Positions 8,809 to 15,220 of a stretch of DNA of 64,000 nt are shown piece by piece. The position numbers and the translations under genes are program-made. This stretch comes from Gammaproteobacteria bacterium (GTDB taxonomy: Bacteria; Pseudomonadota; Gammaproteobacteria; Eutrophobiales; Eutrophobiaceae): the NCBI GenBank assembly GCA_026710545.1, contig JAPOQU010000045.1, positions 1 to 64,000 of the forward strand, given 5' to 3'. The notes under the pieces are model-generated. The model searched no databases. It was not told where the DNA came from and saw only the letters and a list, made by a program, of their open reading frames with translations. Every line of letters starts with the position of its first letter. Position 1 is the stretch's first letter.

Positions 8809-8828
8809 GCGTTCCGCTCCACGGGGGA
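8809..8828 (+). repeat. Left inner inverted repeat of the mini-island
   Basis: GCGTTCCGCTCCACGGGGGA; its reverse complement occurs at 10807-10826 with one mismatch (19 of 20). The pair brackets the fic gene and lies about 55 to 100 bases inside the direct repeats. They could be recombinase arm sites or the ends of a smaller transposed unit. Confidence 0.6.
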
Positions 8829-8890
8829 AAAATGGTTGGCTATGTGAGCCCCACCCCGGAACCAGACGCTCGTAAATTCAAGATTTCCGG

Positions 8891-10318
8891 TCAGGGCGAA
8901 TTGGTGGATGTGTCAGCAGGCGAAGACGCCGCTTTATGCTGCTCCCATGCGTTGAACTCTTCCAGACTTATGCCGTTTCGTAGCAGGAGTCCCATATGCA
9001 GATTCTGCAATTCGGTGTTGACCAGATCAGCGAATTGGTGGATGTCGTTGGCCGGGACCTGTCCCTGCGCCAGCCCCGCTATGCATGCATCCGTGGGTTC
9101 CAGCTGCTCTTTAACGATACGCCCAACCACTGCGGCGAGCGCTATCTCGTACCTGAGCCTGAATGGGTCTGGGTCGCCGGCACGATCTTTTTCCTGTAAC
9201 ACGTTATATCGTCGGCAGGACCGTTCGTACGCCCACACGTACACATCCTGTAACAGGCTGGTGTCGTTCAGTTCGTACACGCCCAGGTTTCCTTCAATAT
9301 AGTCCCTGTCGGGCACGTCTATAAATGACAGGGGGCATAGCCTGTTCTTGATCAGCGGGATATTGGCGCCCAGCCTTGCCGAGCGCTTGTTGACGTCGGT
9401 GAACGGCTGCAGGTACGGCAGATGCACCATGGTGAAGAACGACTGCTCATACGGGTCTTCTATGTCCCTCGCCTTGGCCAGGAACATCCTGAAGCATTCT
9501 TCAACCACTTGTGGGACACCCTTCGGGGAGTAGACAGAGCCGCCTATCTCGACAATCTTCTTCCGCAGTCGCCCGCTGTCTGCCGGGTCGCCCATCAGGT
9601 TTGATGACAGCAGCCCGTGCAAACCCATAAACGTGTACATGTTGTAGTCTATGTGCTCTGCATTATTCAGCAACATCTCAATAGCACGTTTGTGATTCAG
9701 GATCATCGTAGCTTCAACCCTGTCTTTCCCCGCGGCATAAATCCCTTTCTCAACCAGGTTCTCGGTGTCAATTCGCGAGTAGGTATTGCCTTCCAGACGG
9801 CTGGATGCCCAGGACAGGTCGACCAGCAACCGGTTGACTGTTTCCGGCTGGTACGTGCTACCTGCCGGCAGGGCCGTTGGCCTTATTTCGCCGATGCTGT
9901 ACAGGTCCTGTCTGATCCTGTCCGGCAGGTAGTAGGTGTGGTTCGGTATGTAGCTTTCCAGGAAGGTGCGCTTGTAATCGGCAGGCTCCCGTTCCTGAAT
10001 TGGACGGCGTACATAGTCCTGGATCGCTTTGCTCTCATCAGAGATGGGGACCGACTGCTTGGCATCATAAACGGTATTGAGCACAGGTGTTTCGGCGGGG
10101 CGCCGGTATTTTACTGCTCTGGCCTTCCCTGAACGAACGATTTCTCCCTCTTTAACCAGTGCCAGCAATTTTCTCCCCACCGTTCTGTAAACGGGGGCCT
10201 TGTCAGGAGATATCTGTTTTAATTGCGCATAGATATCGGCGCTGCTGAGTCCATCCTCAGCAGAGTCAACGATCTCAACGATGAGTTCTGATACGTCTTT
10301 GTTAACGGCGTCTGTCAT
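8891..10318 (-). CDS. Fic/DOC-family protein with N-terminal winged helix and altered active site
   Basis: 475 residues. Residues about 10-72 look like a winged helix-turn-helix ('SADIYAQL' through 'KARAVKYRR'). An inhibitory-helix motif of the (S/T)xxxE(G/N) type is at 172-177 ('SSRLEG'). The Fic core motif, normally HPFxDGNGR, reads 'QPFTDVNKR' (304-312): the catalytic His is Gln304, and Gly is Val309. Canonical AMP transfer needs that His, so the protein is probably not a standard AMPylase; it may bind nucleotide or act as a regulator. Five copies of a 10-bp sequence directly upstream suggest control by its own DNA-binding domain. It is the main cargo of the tRNA-Sec mini-island. Confidence 0.88.
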   Translation of the reverse strand: MTDAVNKDVSELIVEIVDSAEDGLSSADIYAQLKQISPDKAPVYRTVGRKLLALVKEGEIVRSGKARAVKYRRPAETPVLNTVYDAKQSVPISDESKAIQDYVRRPIQEREPADYKRTFLESYIPNHTYYLPDRIRQDLYSIGEIRPTALPAGSTYQPETVNRLLVDLSWASSRLEGNTYSRIDTENLVEKGIYAAGKDRVEATMILNHKRAIEMLLNNAEHIDYNMYTFMGLHGLLSSNLMGDPADSGRLRKKIVEIGGSVYSPKGVPQVVEECFRMFLAKARDIEDPYEQSFFTMVHLPYLQPFTDVNKRSARLGANIPLIKNRLCPLSFIDVPDRDYIEGNLGVYELNDTSLLQDVYVWAYERSCRRYNVLQEKDRAGDPDPFRLRYEIALAAVVGRIVKEQLEPTDACIAGLAQGQVPANDIHQFADLVNTELQNLHMGLLLRNGISLEEFNAWEQHKAASSPADTSTNSP

Positions 10319-10349
10319 GTTCTGTGCCTTGCATCATATTATACGGGAT

Positions 10350-10404
10350 TGTCCAGATACTGTCCAGATAGATGTCCAGATACTGTCCAGATACTGTCCA
10401 GATA
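10350..10404 (-). promoter_or_regulatory. Five phased direct repeats upstream of fic (operator-like)
   Basis: TGTCCAGATA (minus strand TATCTGGACA) begins at 10350, 10361, 10373, 10384 and 10395, that is at steps of 11, 12, 11 and 11 bases, placing each copy on the same face of the helix. The array ends 32 bases before the fic start codon. The pattern fits cooperative binding by a multimeric regulator, most simply the Fic protein's own winged helix. Confidence 0.65.
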
Positions 10405-10431
10405 TTGCCAACCGTTATCATTGTCAAAATC

Positions 10432-10737
10432 TCAGAAAGGAGCTGAAACAATGCTTAACATATAATGAACAAGCATGCTGACCAGATCGATGTCGGCGAT
10501 GTTGAGGAGTTGATTATGGGCGACACCTGCCCTCAGAGACAAGTCTGCCTTGCGGTCACCCGGGACGCCCTCCAGCGGTGTCAGTGAGCAGACCGCCTTG
10601 TGCGGTTCGTTCATGGCAGGCAGGGAATGGTCATACCAGACGTCCTTCCATTTGCCGGATACCGTGCCGTGATCGAACTGGGCCTGCATCATGGCCCGGG
10701 AGACGGCCTGCGGGTCGCGGCGGAGCTCCTCGGGCAA
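10432..10737 (-). CDS. Doubtful small ORF or gene remnant in the mini-island
   Basis: A 101-codon frame beginning at TTG ('MPEELRRDPQAVSRAM'), and open about 20 codons further upstream without any ATG before an in-frame stop. The amino-acid mix looks protein-like (for example 'GTVSGKWKDVWYDHSLP'), but there is no good ribosome site and no family I recognise. It lies upstream of the fic operators on the same strand. It could be the tail of a gene truncated when the island formed. Low confidence that it is expressed. Confidence 0.3.
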   Translation of the reverse strand: MPEELRRDPQAVSRAMMQAQFDHGTVSGKWKDVWYDHSLPAMNEPHKAVCSLTPLEGVPGDRKADLSLRAGVAHNQLLNIADIDLVSMLVHYMLSIVSAPF

Positions 10738-10806
10738 GGTCTTTTTGAATGCGGCCCGCCGGCGGCTCTCTTCCTTGTTAATGTATTCAGTCAGTTACAA
10801 CTGTTA

Positions 10807-10826
10807 TCCCCCGTAGAGCGGAACGC
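10807..10826 (-). repeat. Right inner inverted repeat of the mini-island
   Basis: Reverse complement of 8809-8828 with one mismatch. It lies in AT-rich DNA between the doubtful small ORF and tRNA-Sec. Confidence 0.6.
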
Positions 10827-10905
10827 CTTTAAAATATCACAAACAGAAACACACATATCGTGACATAATATCAGTTTTGTAATGTTTTCAATTAGTTATA
10901 TAAAC

Positions 10906-10924
10906 ACATCGGCGGAGGTGGATG
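10906..10924. repeat. tRNA-proximal attachment-site-like direct repeat
   Basis: Second copy of ACATCGGCGGAGGTGGATG. Bases 10913-10924 are the 3'-terminal 12 bases of the tRNA-Sec gene, so the tRNA stays intact after insertion. Confidence 0.75.
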
Positions 10925-11002
10925 GGAATCGAACCCACCACTCGCGTTGGGCAAGTCACTGGTTTTGAAGACCAGGGAAGTCACCAGACTTCATTCACCT
11001 CC
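10913..11002 (-). tRNA. selC: tRNA-Sec (anticodon TCA)
   Basis: Read on the minus strand, the 90-base body begins GGAGGTGA and ends ...CCACCTCC followed by G. The anticodon arm 'CTGGTCTTCAAAACCAG' presents TCA (complement of 10966-10968), the T arm 'TGGGTTCGATTCCCA' is canonical, and the long extra arm accounts for the length. One A-C mismatch sits at the eighth acceptor pair. The genome encodes CCG rather than CCA after the discriminator, so CCA would be added enzymatically. It lies just downstream of selB, as in Pseudomonas. Together they indicate the cell decodes UGA as selenocysteine. Confidence 0.95.
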
Positions 11003-11030
11003 AGTCAGTCCATCTGTGGGGTCAGCTATA

Positions 11031-11062
11031 TTTGGGGTCAGAGCTATTGCTCTGACCCCAAA
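11031..11062. repeat. Palindromic repeat, family A (GGGGTCAGAGC), copy 1
   Basis: A perfect 14-bp stem (11031-11044 with 11049-11062) and 4-base loop, with an extra half copy GGGGTCAGC at 11019-11027. The same palindrome recurs at 62424-62463. On the minus strand it encodes the last residues and stop of SelB ('NLGSEQ' then TAG). Confidence 0.9.
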
Positions 11063-12975
11063 TTTTTGTTCCCCGGGTTCAGTTTGCGTTTGTCGCCGAT
11101 ACGGATGGTCACGCGCCGGCTGTCCAGGTATTCCAGCAAGGGTATCGCGTACTTTCTTGAAGTATCCACCAGTTTACGCGCGTCCGCCACGCTGAATGCG
11201 GTGGAACCGGGGTAGGCCTGTTCCAGCATGGTCACCATGCCCTCGATGCTGCGGCGGTGGAAAACCAGCACGCGGTTTGTGTCCCTGTTGTGTACCGGCA
11301 CAAGTTCGCCCGTATCGGCCAGGAGGCGGTACAGGCGTTTCCTCTGCGGGTTGCCCTGCAGGACTTCGCCGGGTTCGGGCGGTTTCAGGCCACCCGCGGC
11401 AAATGCCGAGGCGATATCCTCAGCTATCTTTTTCTCCTGTGGATTGAGCGCGCCCAGGGGATCGAAATCCCGCAGCCGGATAATGCTCTTGTCCGTCTGG
11501 AGCAGGCCTTGATCCACCAGGTGTTCAACCAGGAACCTGAAAACCGGTTCGTCCACGCCTGCTTCCAGGCCTGAACGGAACTCCGTCAGGGGTTGTCCTT
11601 GCCGGCCCGGGTTTGCCTCGTGAAACCGGCCGACCCCGGCCAGCGCCTGTTCGCACAGGCTGTCGAATGCCGATCTGGACAACAAGCGCTGCGGTCCTGC
11701 GAAAACAACTTCTGTCTTGTCCAGTCCCTGCAGCAAATCGTCCGCTGCCAGGTTCATGGAACGGGACAGCTCAGCCATATCCATCCCCCGTACTCCTGTT
11801 GCCCGTATCAACTCATCGACGACTTCCGCCGTGTCGCCGCTGGCCAGGTTGGCCAGGCGGGACACGGCGCTGTTGTCCGAGCGGCGGTGTTTTGCCGGGG
11901 AATTGTCCAGGATGCGGCCGCCGCCGATGGTTGTCACCGGCGACATGCTGCGCAGGATAAAATGTTCGCCCACGGGCACCGCCACGTCGCGCCGGCAGGC
12001 AAGCTGCGCCACGCATAATGAACCCGGCTTTGGTTGCCGCTCTCCCAGGATGCGCAGCGCCGCCGGTTCTTCACAGGTTCCGAACAGCACCCGGGCCATC
12101 TCGCCGTACCTGGGTTGCGGGCGTACCCGCTCCAGCAACTGCAACTCCACGTCCAGCAACCGGGTCGGTTCCAGGTATCCCGGGGAGGCCAGCGCATCGC
12201 CTCTTGCAACCTGTTCCCTGTCGATGTTACGCAGGTTGACCGCGACCCGCTGTCCGGGGTACGCAATCTCTTCGACCTTGTTATGGACCTGCAGTTGACG
12301 GATACGTGCGCGGCTGCCGCGCGGCATGATCTCGACCTCCTGGCCGTTTGCCAGGGTACCGTACCGCAGGGTGCCGGTGGCGACGGTGCCGAAGCCGGAC
12401 ATGGTGAATACACGGTCCAGCGGCAGGTAGCACTGGCCGCTATCCGCTCTTGCGGCGGGGTTGTGCAACTGCTTTTCCAGCAGGACCCGTAAATTGTTCA
12501 GGCTGCGTGCATCGTTCACGGATACCGCGATCACCGGCGCAGCTTCCATGAACGTGCCTGCCGTGAAACTGCTTATCTCGTCCCTGACCCGGTCGCAGCC
12601 GGCGTCATCGACCAGGTCGGACTTGGTAATCACTACCAGGCCTTTGACCAGGCCCAGGAAACCTGCAATGTTGAAATGTTCTTCCGTTTGCGGCTTGATC
12701 CCTTCGTTCGCGGCCACCGCCAGCAGCAGGAAGTCTATACCGGTGGCGCCGGATATCATCATGCGGATGAAATCCTCGTGACCGGGGACGTCAATGAAGT
12801 CGATGACGCCGCGTTCGGATTCAAGAAAGGCGAATCCGGGCACAATCGACAACCCTCTTTCCTTTTCTTCCCTGAGACGATCAGTTTCCATGCCCGTAAG
12901 CGCCCTGACCAGGCTGGTTTTGCCGTGGTCAACGTGCCCGAGTACGCCTACCGTGATGTGCGCGGGTCTATCCAT
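11044..12975 (-). CDS. selB: Selenocysteine-specific translation elongation factor SelB
   Basis: 643 residues. GTPase motifs are visible: G1 'GHVDHGKT' (13-20), G3 'DVPGHEDF', and G4 'TKSD'. Translation-factor beta-barrel domains follow ('LDRVFTMSGFGTVATGTL'), then the C-terminal winged helices that bind SECIS RNA in mRNA. SelB carries Sec-tRNA to the ribosome at UGA codons. The gene ends inside a palindromic repeat that contributes its last codons, so the natural C-terminus may have been slightly altered. selA, which precedes selB in Pseudomonas, is absent here: the next upstream gene belongs to an EthD/Rieske operon. Confidence 0.96.
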   Translation of the reverse strand: MDRPAHITVGVLGHVDHGKTSLVRALTGMETDRLREEKERGLSIVPGFAFLESERGVIDFIDVPGHEDFIRMMISGATGIDFLLLAVAANEGIKPQTEEHFNIAGFLGLVKGLVVITKSDLVDDAGCDRVRDEISSFTAGTFMEAAPVIAVSVNDARSLNNLRVLLEKQLHNPAARADSGQCYLPLDRVFTMSGFGTVATGTLRYGTLANGQEVEIMPRGSRARIRQLQVHNKVEEIAYPGQRVAVNLRNIDREQVARGDALASPGYLEPTRLLDVELQLLERVRPQPRYGEMARVLFGTCEEPAALRILGERQPKPGSLCVAQLACRRDVAVPVGEHFILRSMSPVTTIGGGRILDNSPAKHRRSDNSAVSRLANLASGDTAEVVDELIRATGVRGMDMAELSRSMNLAADDLLQGLDKTEVVFAGPQRLLSRSAFDSLCEQALAGVGRFHEANPGRQGQPLTEFRSGLEAGVDEPVFRFLVEHLVDQGLLQTDKSIIRLRDFDPLGALNPQEKKIAEDIASAFAAGGLKPPEPGEVLQGNPQRKRLYRLLADTGELVPVHNRDTNRVLVFHRRSIEGMVTMLEQAYPGSTAFSVADARKLVDTSRKYAIPLLEYLDSRRVTIRIGDKRKLNPGNKNLGSEQ

Positions 12976-13103
12976 TCAACATCAGTGGGTTAACATGGAT
13001 GAACAGGATATACAGGATAAGGTTGGGAAAGGGGGGCTGTCCTGTTTTTTACGTCATCACGGGCCGGGTCCGTGACTGATGAAGGGTAACAAGCCTCTTT
13101 TTC

Positions 13104-13466
13104 TCAGCGTTTACCCGTCAGCGGGTCGGCTGTCACAATCTCCCCGACCATCAGTTCCGGGTCGGTCTCGGTGTATTTCGGCCAGTCCTCGGCAAGTTGC
13201 CGGCGCGCCTCTTCGATGCCGAACAGACCCGTCATGGCATCCACTTCCTCCCGGCTGTTGAAATACAGGGTGCAGATGCAGTGATAGGGGGCATCACCAT
13301 CTTTCCCGTCCGGGGTAATGTGCTGGTCGACCTCGATTTTCTGTGAGGAGATACCGCAATACTCCCGCAACAAGCCAACGCCCAGGGGTAGATGCACGTC
13401 ATAATAATGCTGCCAGTCAAACGTCGACCCGGGTTTGTTGGGGTATACAATTCTCACGCTGTACAT
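13104..13466 (-). CDS. EthD domain (ferredoxin-like fold) protein
   Basis: 120 residues beginning 'MYSVRIVYPNKPGSTFDW' with the family pattern 'YYDVHLPLGVGLL' and later 'YHCICTLYFNSREEVDAM'. EthD-type proteins are small alpha-beta barrels found next to oxygenases and cytochromes; some are accessory, others bind intermediates, and catalysis is unproven for most. It is the last gene of a minus-strand operon, two bases after the Rieske oxygenase stop, so it probably serves the same catabolic reaction. Confidence 0.85.
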   Translation of the reverse strand: MYSVRIVYPNKPGSTFDWQHYYDVHLPLGVGLLREYCGISSQKIEVDQHITPDGKDGDAPYHCICTLYFNSREEVDAMTGLFGIEEARRQLAEDWPKYTETDPELMVGEIVTADPLTGKR

Positions 13467-13468
13467 AA

Positions 13469-14677
13469 TTATTCTCCTTTGTCCTGTGCTGCCGCCAGGC
13501 AGGCATCGACGGCGTGGTGGAAATTCCTCAATGCCAGCTCCTCGTCCTGGAAATGAAAGTGCTCCTTGGCGCCGGACTTGAGTACCTGCTGCACCTTTTC
13601 ATGGGTGGCCGTGTCTTCCATCAGGGTGTCGCGTAAACCGACCTTGTTGTATTCCTGACAGAACAACTCCCCGGCGTTGCGCGGCGGGACCGTATTCACC
13701 CCGATCTCCCAGACGCTGCGGTCAACGTCGATCGGCCACACGTTATACATCCAGTAGCTGTCGCGCATCAAGCCCATGATAACGTTGGGGAAGATGAAAT
13801 ACAGGTTCATGGCGCCGCGCAGGTGGTATTTTTTCGCATCCGTCCGGCGCGGTTCGGTAAAGGCAAACGCATCGTAGGCGCCGATACCGTATTTCAGGCT
13901 TACCTGGCCCGTGGGGGTAGGATTAAACACCGGCGGAGGTTCCGTACCCACCAGTCCGTGGGGTCCCAGGGCTTCCAGAACACTGTGCCGCAGCAACATG
14001 CCGGCCGCGGAGGTAGAGCGGGCCAGGCTGTCCCGGTGCAGGAACGGCACATGCCAGCCTTCCAGTTGCGCGTCCAGCAGCACCTTCCAGTTGACTTTTT
14101 CATCCACGCTGTACCATTCGCGCCGGGTCAGTTCCGCAAACGGGTAGTCCTTGAGGGACGTGGAAACCGGTTCCAGGTACTCCTCCAGCGTTTGCTCATC
14201 CTGTGGCTTAAGCCGGATGAATATGAAACCGTTCCAGACGTCAGCCTGGATTTCCGTCATGTCCAGGTTGGCATCGGGTCCGGTGAAGAAGTTTTCCTTG
14301 TCGGTCATGTTGATCAGCTTGCCGCGGGTATCGAAGGCCCAGCCGTGGAACGGGCAGACGAAGGCGCCCCGGCACTTGCCGCGATTTTTCCAGACCACCT
14401 GGTTGGCCCGGTGCGAACACATGTTGTGGAAGGCCCGGATGACGTTGTCGCGCCCGCGCACCACCAGCACCGAGGTGTAGCAGACTTCGATATTCCTGAC
14501 GAAGTAGTCGCCTGCCTCAGGGATCAGTTCAACCCGTCCCACGTTCAGCCAGGATCGGCGGAATACCGCCTCCCGTTCAGCCTTGAATACGTCAGGGTCT
14601 ATGCAGGGCCGGATGGGGAGCGGGTCTGTTCCCAGTTCGGGGTATTTCGCCGTGCGGGTCTTATGAGTCAGTTCCAT
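13469..14677 (-). CDS. Rieske non-heme iron aromatic ring-hydroxylating oxygenase, alpha subunit
   Basis: The Rieske 2Fe-2S site is 'CSHRANQ' plus 'FVCPFHGWAFD' (C92/H94 and C113/H116 in the longer frame). The catalytic mononuclear iron site is 'LDAQLEGWHVPFLHRDS', with two His five residues apart. It should hydroxylate or demethylate an aromatic acid using electrons from a separate reductase; no reductase or beta-subunit gene is adjacent. The frame opens at a TTG (14692) five codons earlier; the ATG at 14677 is chosen, though neither has a clear ribosome site. Neighbours are a small associated protein upstream and EthD downstream, all co-oriented. Confidence 0.92.
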   Translation of the reverse strand: MELTHKTRTAKYPELGTDPLPIRPCIDPDVFKAEREAVFRRSWLNVGRVELIPEAGDYFVRNIEVCYTSVLVVRGRDNVIRAFHNMCSHRANQVVWKNRGKCRGAFVCPFHGWAFDTRGKLINMTDKENFFTGPDANLDMTEIQADVWNGFIFIRLKPQDEQTLEEYLEPVSTSLKDYPFAELTRREWYSVDEKVNWKVLLDAQLEGWHVPFLHRDSLARSTSAAGMLLRHSVLEALGPHGLVGTEPPPVFNPTPTGQVSLKYGIGAYDAFAFTEPRRTDAKKYHLRGAMNLYFIFPNVIMGLMRDSYWMYNVWPIDVDRSVWEIGVNTVPPRNAGELFCQEYNKVGLRDTLMEDTATHEKVQQVLKSGAKEHFHFQDEELALRNFHHAVDACLAAAQDKGE

Positions 14678-14716
14678 GGGCTGGTGTCTCAATCACCGGC
14701 AAAAGGTCATTCCCGG

Positions 14717-15061
14717 TCATACCGGGGGAATGGAGTTCGCCTCGCCCGGCACGAAACGGCGCATGTCCAGGCCGAAGGGGTGGTCCGGCCGCTTGTACAG
14801 TTCAACGGCAACCCAGACCTCGGCCAGGGCCAGGGTCATGTTCATAAGGCGTTGCTCGGCTTCGGGCAACTGGTCCAGGGGAAATCCGTTCAGGTAATCC
14901 AGCGCCTCTTCGATGCGCCCCAGCATGGCGGAGTAAAACGCCTGGATTTCCTCCATGGATGAAGCGAGACGTTTTTCCAGGCGACCGGATTCGCTGTCCA
15001 GAGCCCAGTCGGCAAACGGTTCCAGTTCAGCAAAGGCGGAGGGTAATAATTGCTGGTTCAT
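14717..15061 (-). CDS. Small protein of a Rieske-oxygenase operon, function unknown
   Basis: 114 residues, acidic and helical, containing 'EPFADWALDSESGRLEKRL' and 'SSMEEIQAFYSAMLGRIEEAL', with a Pro/Leu-rich middle and 'AVELYKRP' near the end. I recall similar small proteins next to ring-hydroxylating oxygenases but know no assigned function. It is the first gene of the minus-strand operon, about 40 bases before the oxygenase start. It could be a folding or subunit-like partner of the oxygenase, by context alone. Confidence 0.7.
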   Translation of the reverse strand: MNQQLLPSAFAELEPFADWALDSESGRLEKRLASSMEEIQAFYSAMLGRIEEALDYLNGFPLDQLPEAEQRLMNMTLALAEVWVAVELYKRPDHPFGLDMRRFVPGEANSIPPV

Positions 15062-15220
15062 ATTGTTATCAATTCCTCTGACACCCAGGCAACGTCATCC
15101 TGAATACAGACCCCGGAATTCTAGCATATTACCCGTAAAAGCAGCAGCTTCGAAATTCCTCCCCTGTTTGCCATCCTCATACTTTATACTGTGCGCGGTT
15201 TCAGAGAAGAACTCGAATAA

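Larger units (their letters stand above)
8737..10924. mobile_element. Mini genomic island inserted at the 3' end of tRNA-Sec
   Basis: The region is bounded by identical 19-bp direct repeats (8737-8755 and 10906-10924). The right copy contains the 3' end of the selenocysteine tRNA, the usual target of tyrosine integrases; selC is a classic island site. Inside lie 20-bp near-perfect inverted repeats, the Fic-family gene with its repeated operator, and a small doubtful ORF. The right flank (10780-10905) is clearly AT-rich compared with the surroundings. No integrase or transposase is present, so it is a decayed or helper-dependent element, or a remnant. Confidence 0.65.

Noticed and set aside
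8809-8828. Resemblance of the mini-island inverted repeat to a type I-E CRISPR repeat (TTCC...ACGGGGGA)
   Set aside because: Only two copies in opposite orientation, no spacer spacing, no cas genes, and the internal palindrome is poor.
13009-13036. GGATGAACAGGATATACAGGATAA as a regulatory element upstream of selB
   Set aside because: It looks like a simple imperfect repeat common in intergenic DNA; no promoter or protein-binding symmetry supports a role.
13040-13103. Hairpin TCACGG-N7-CCGTGA as a terminator for the EthD operon
   Set aside because: In the direction of that operon the hairpin is followed by A residues, not T, so it does not fit an intrinsic terminator.
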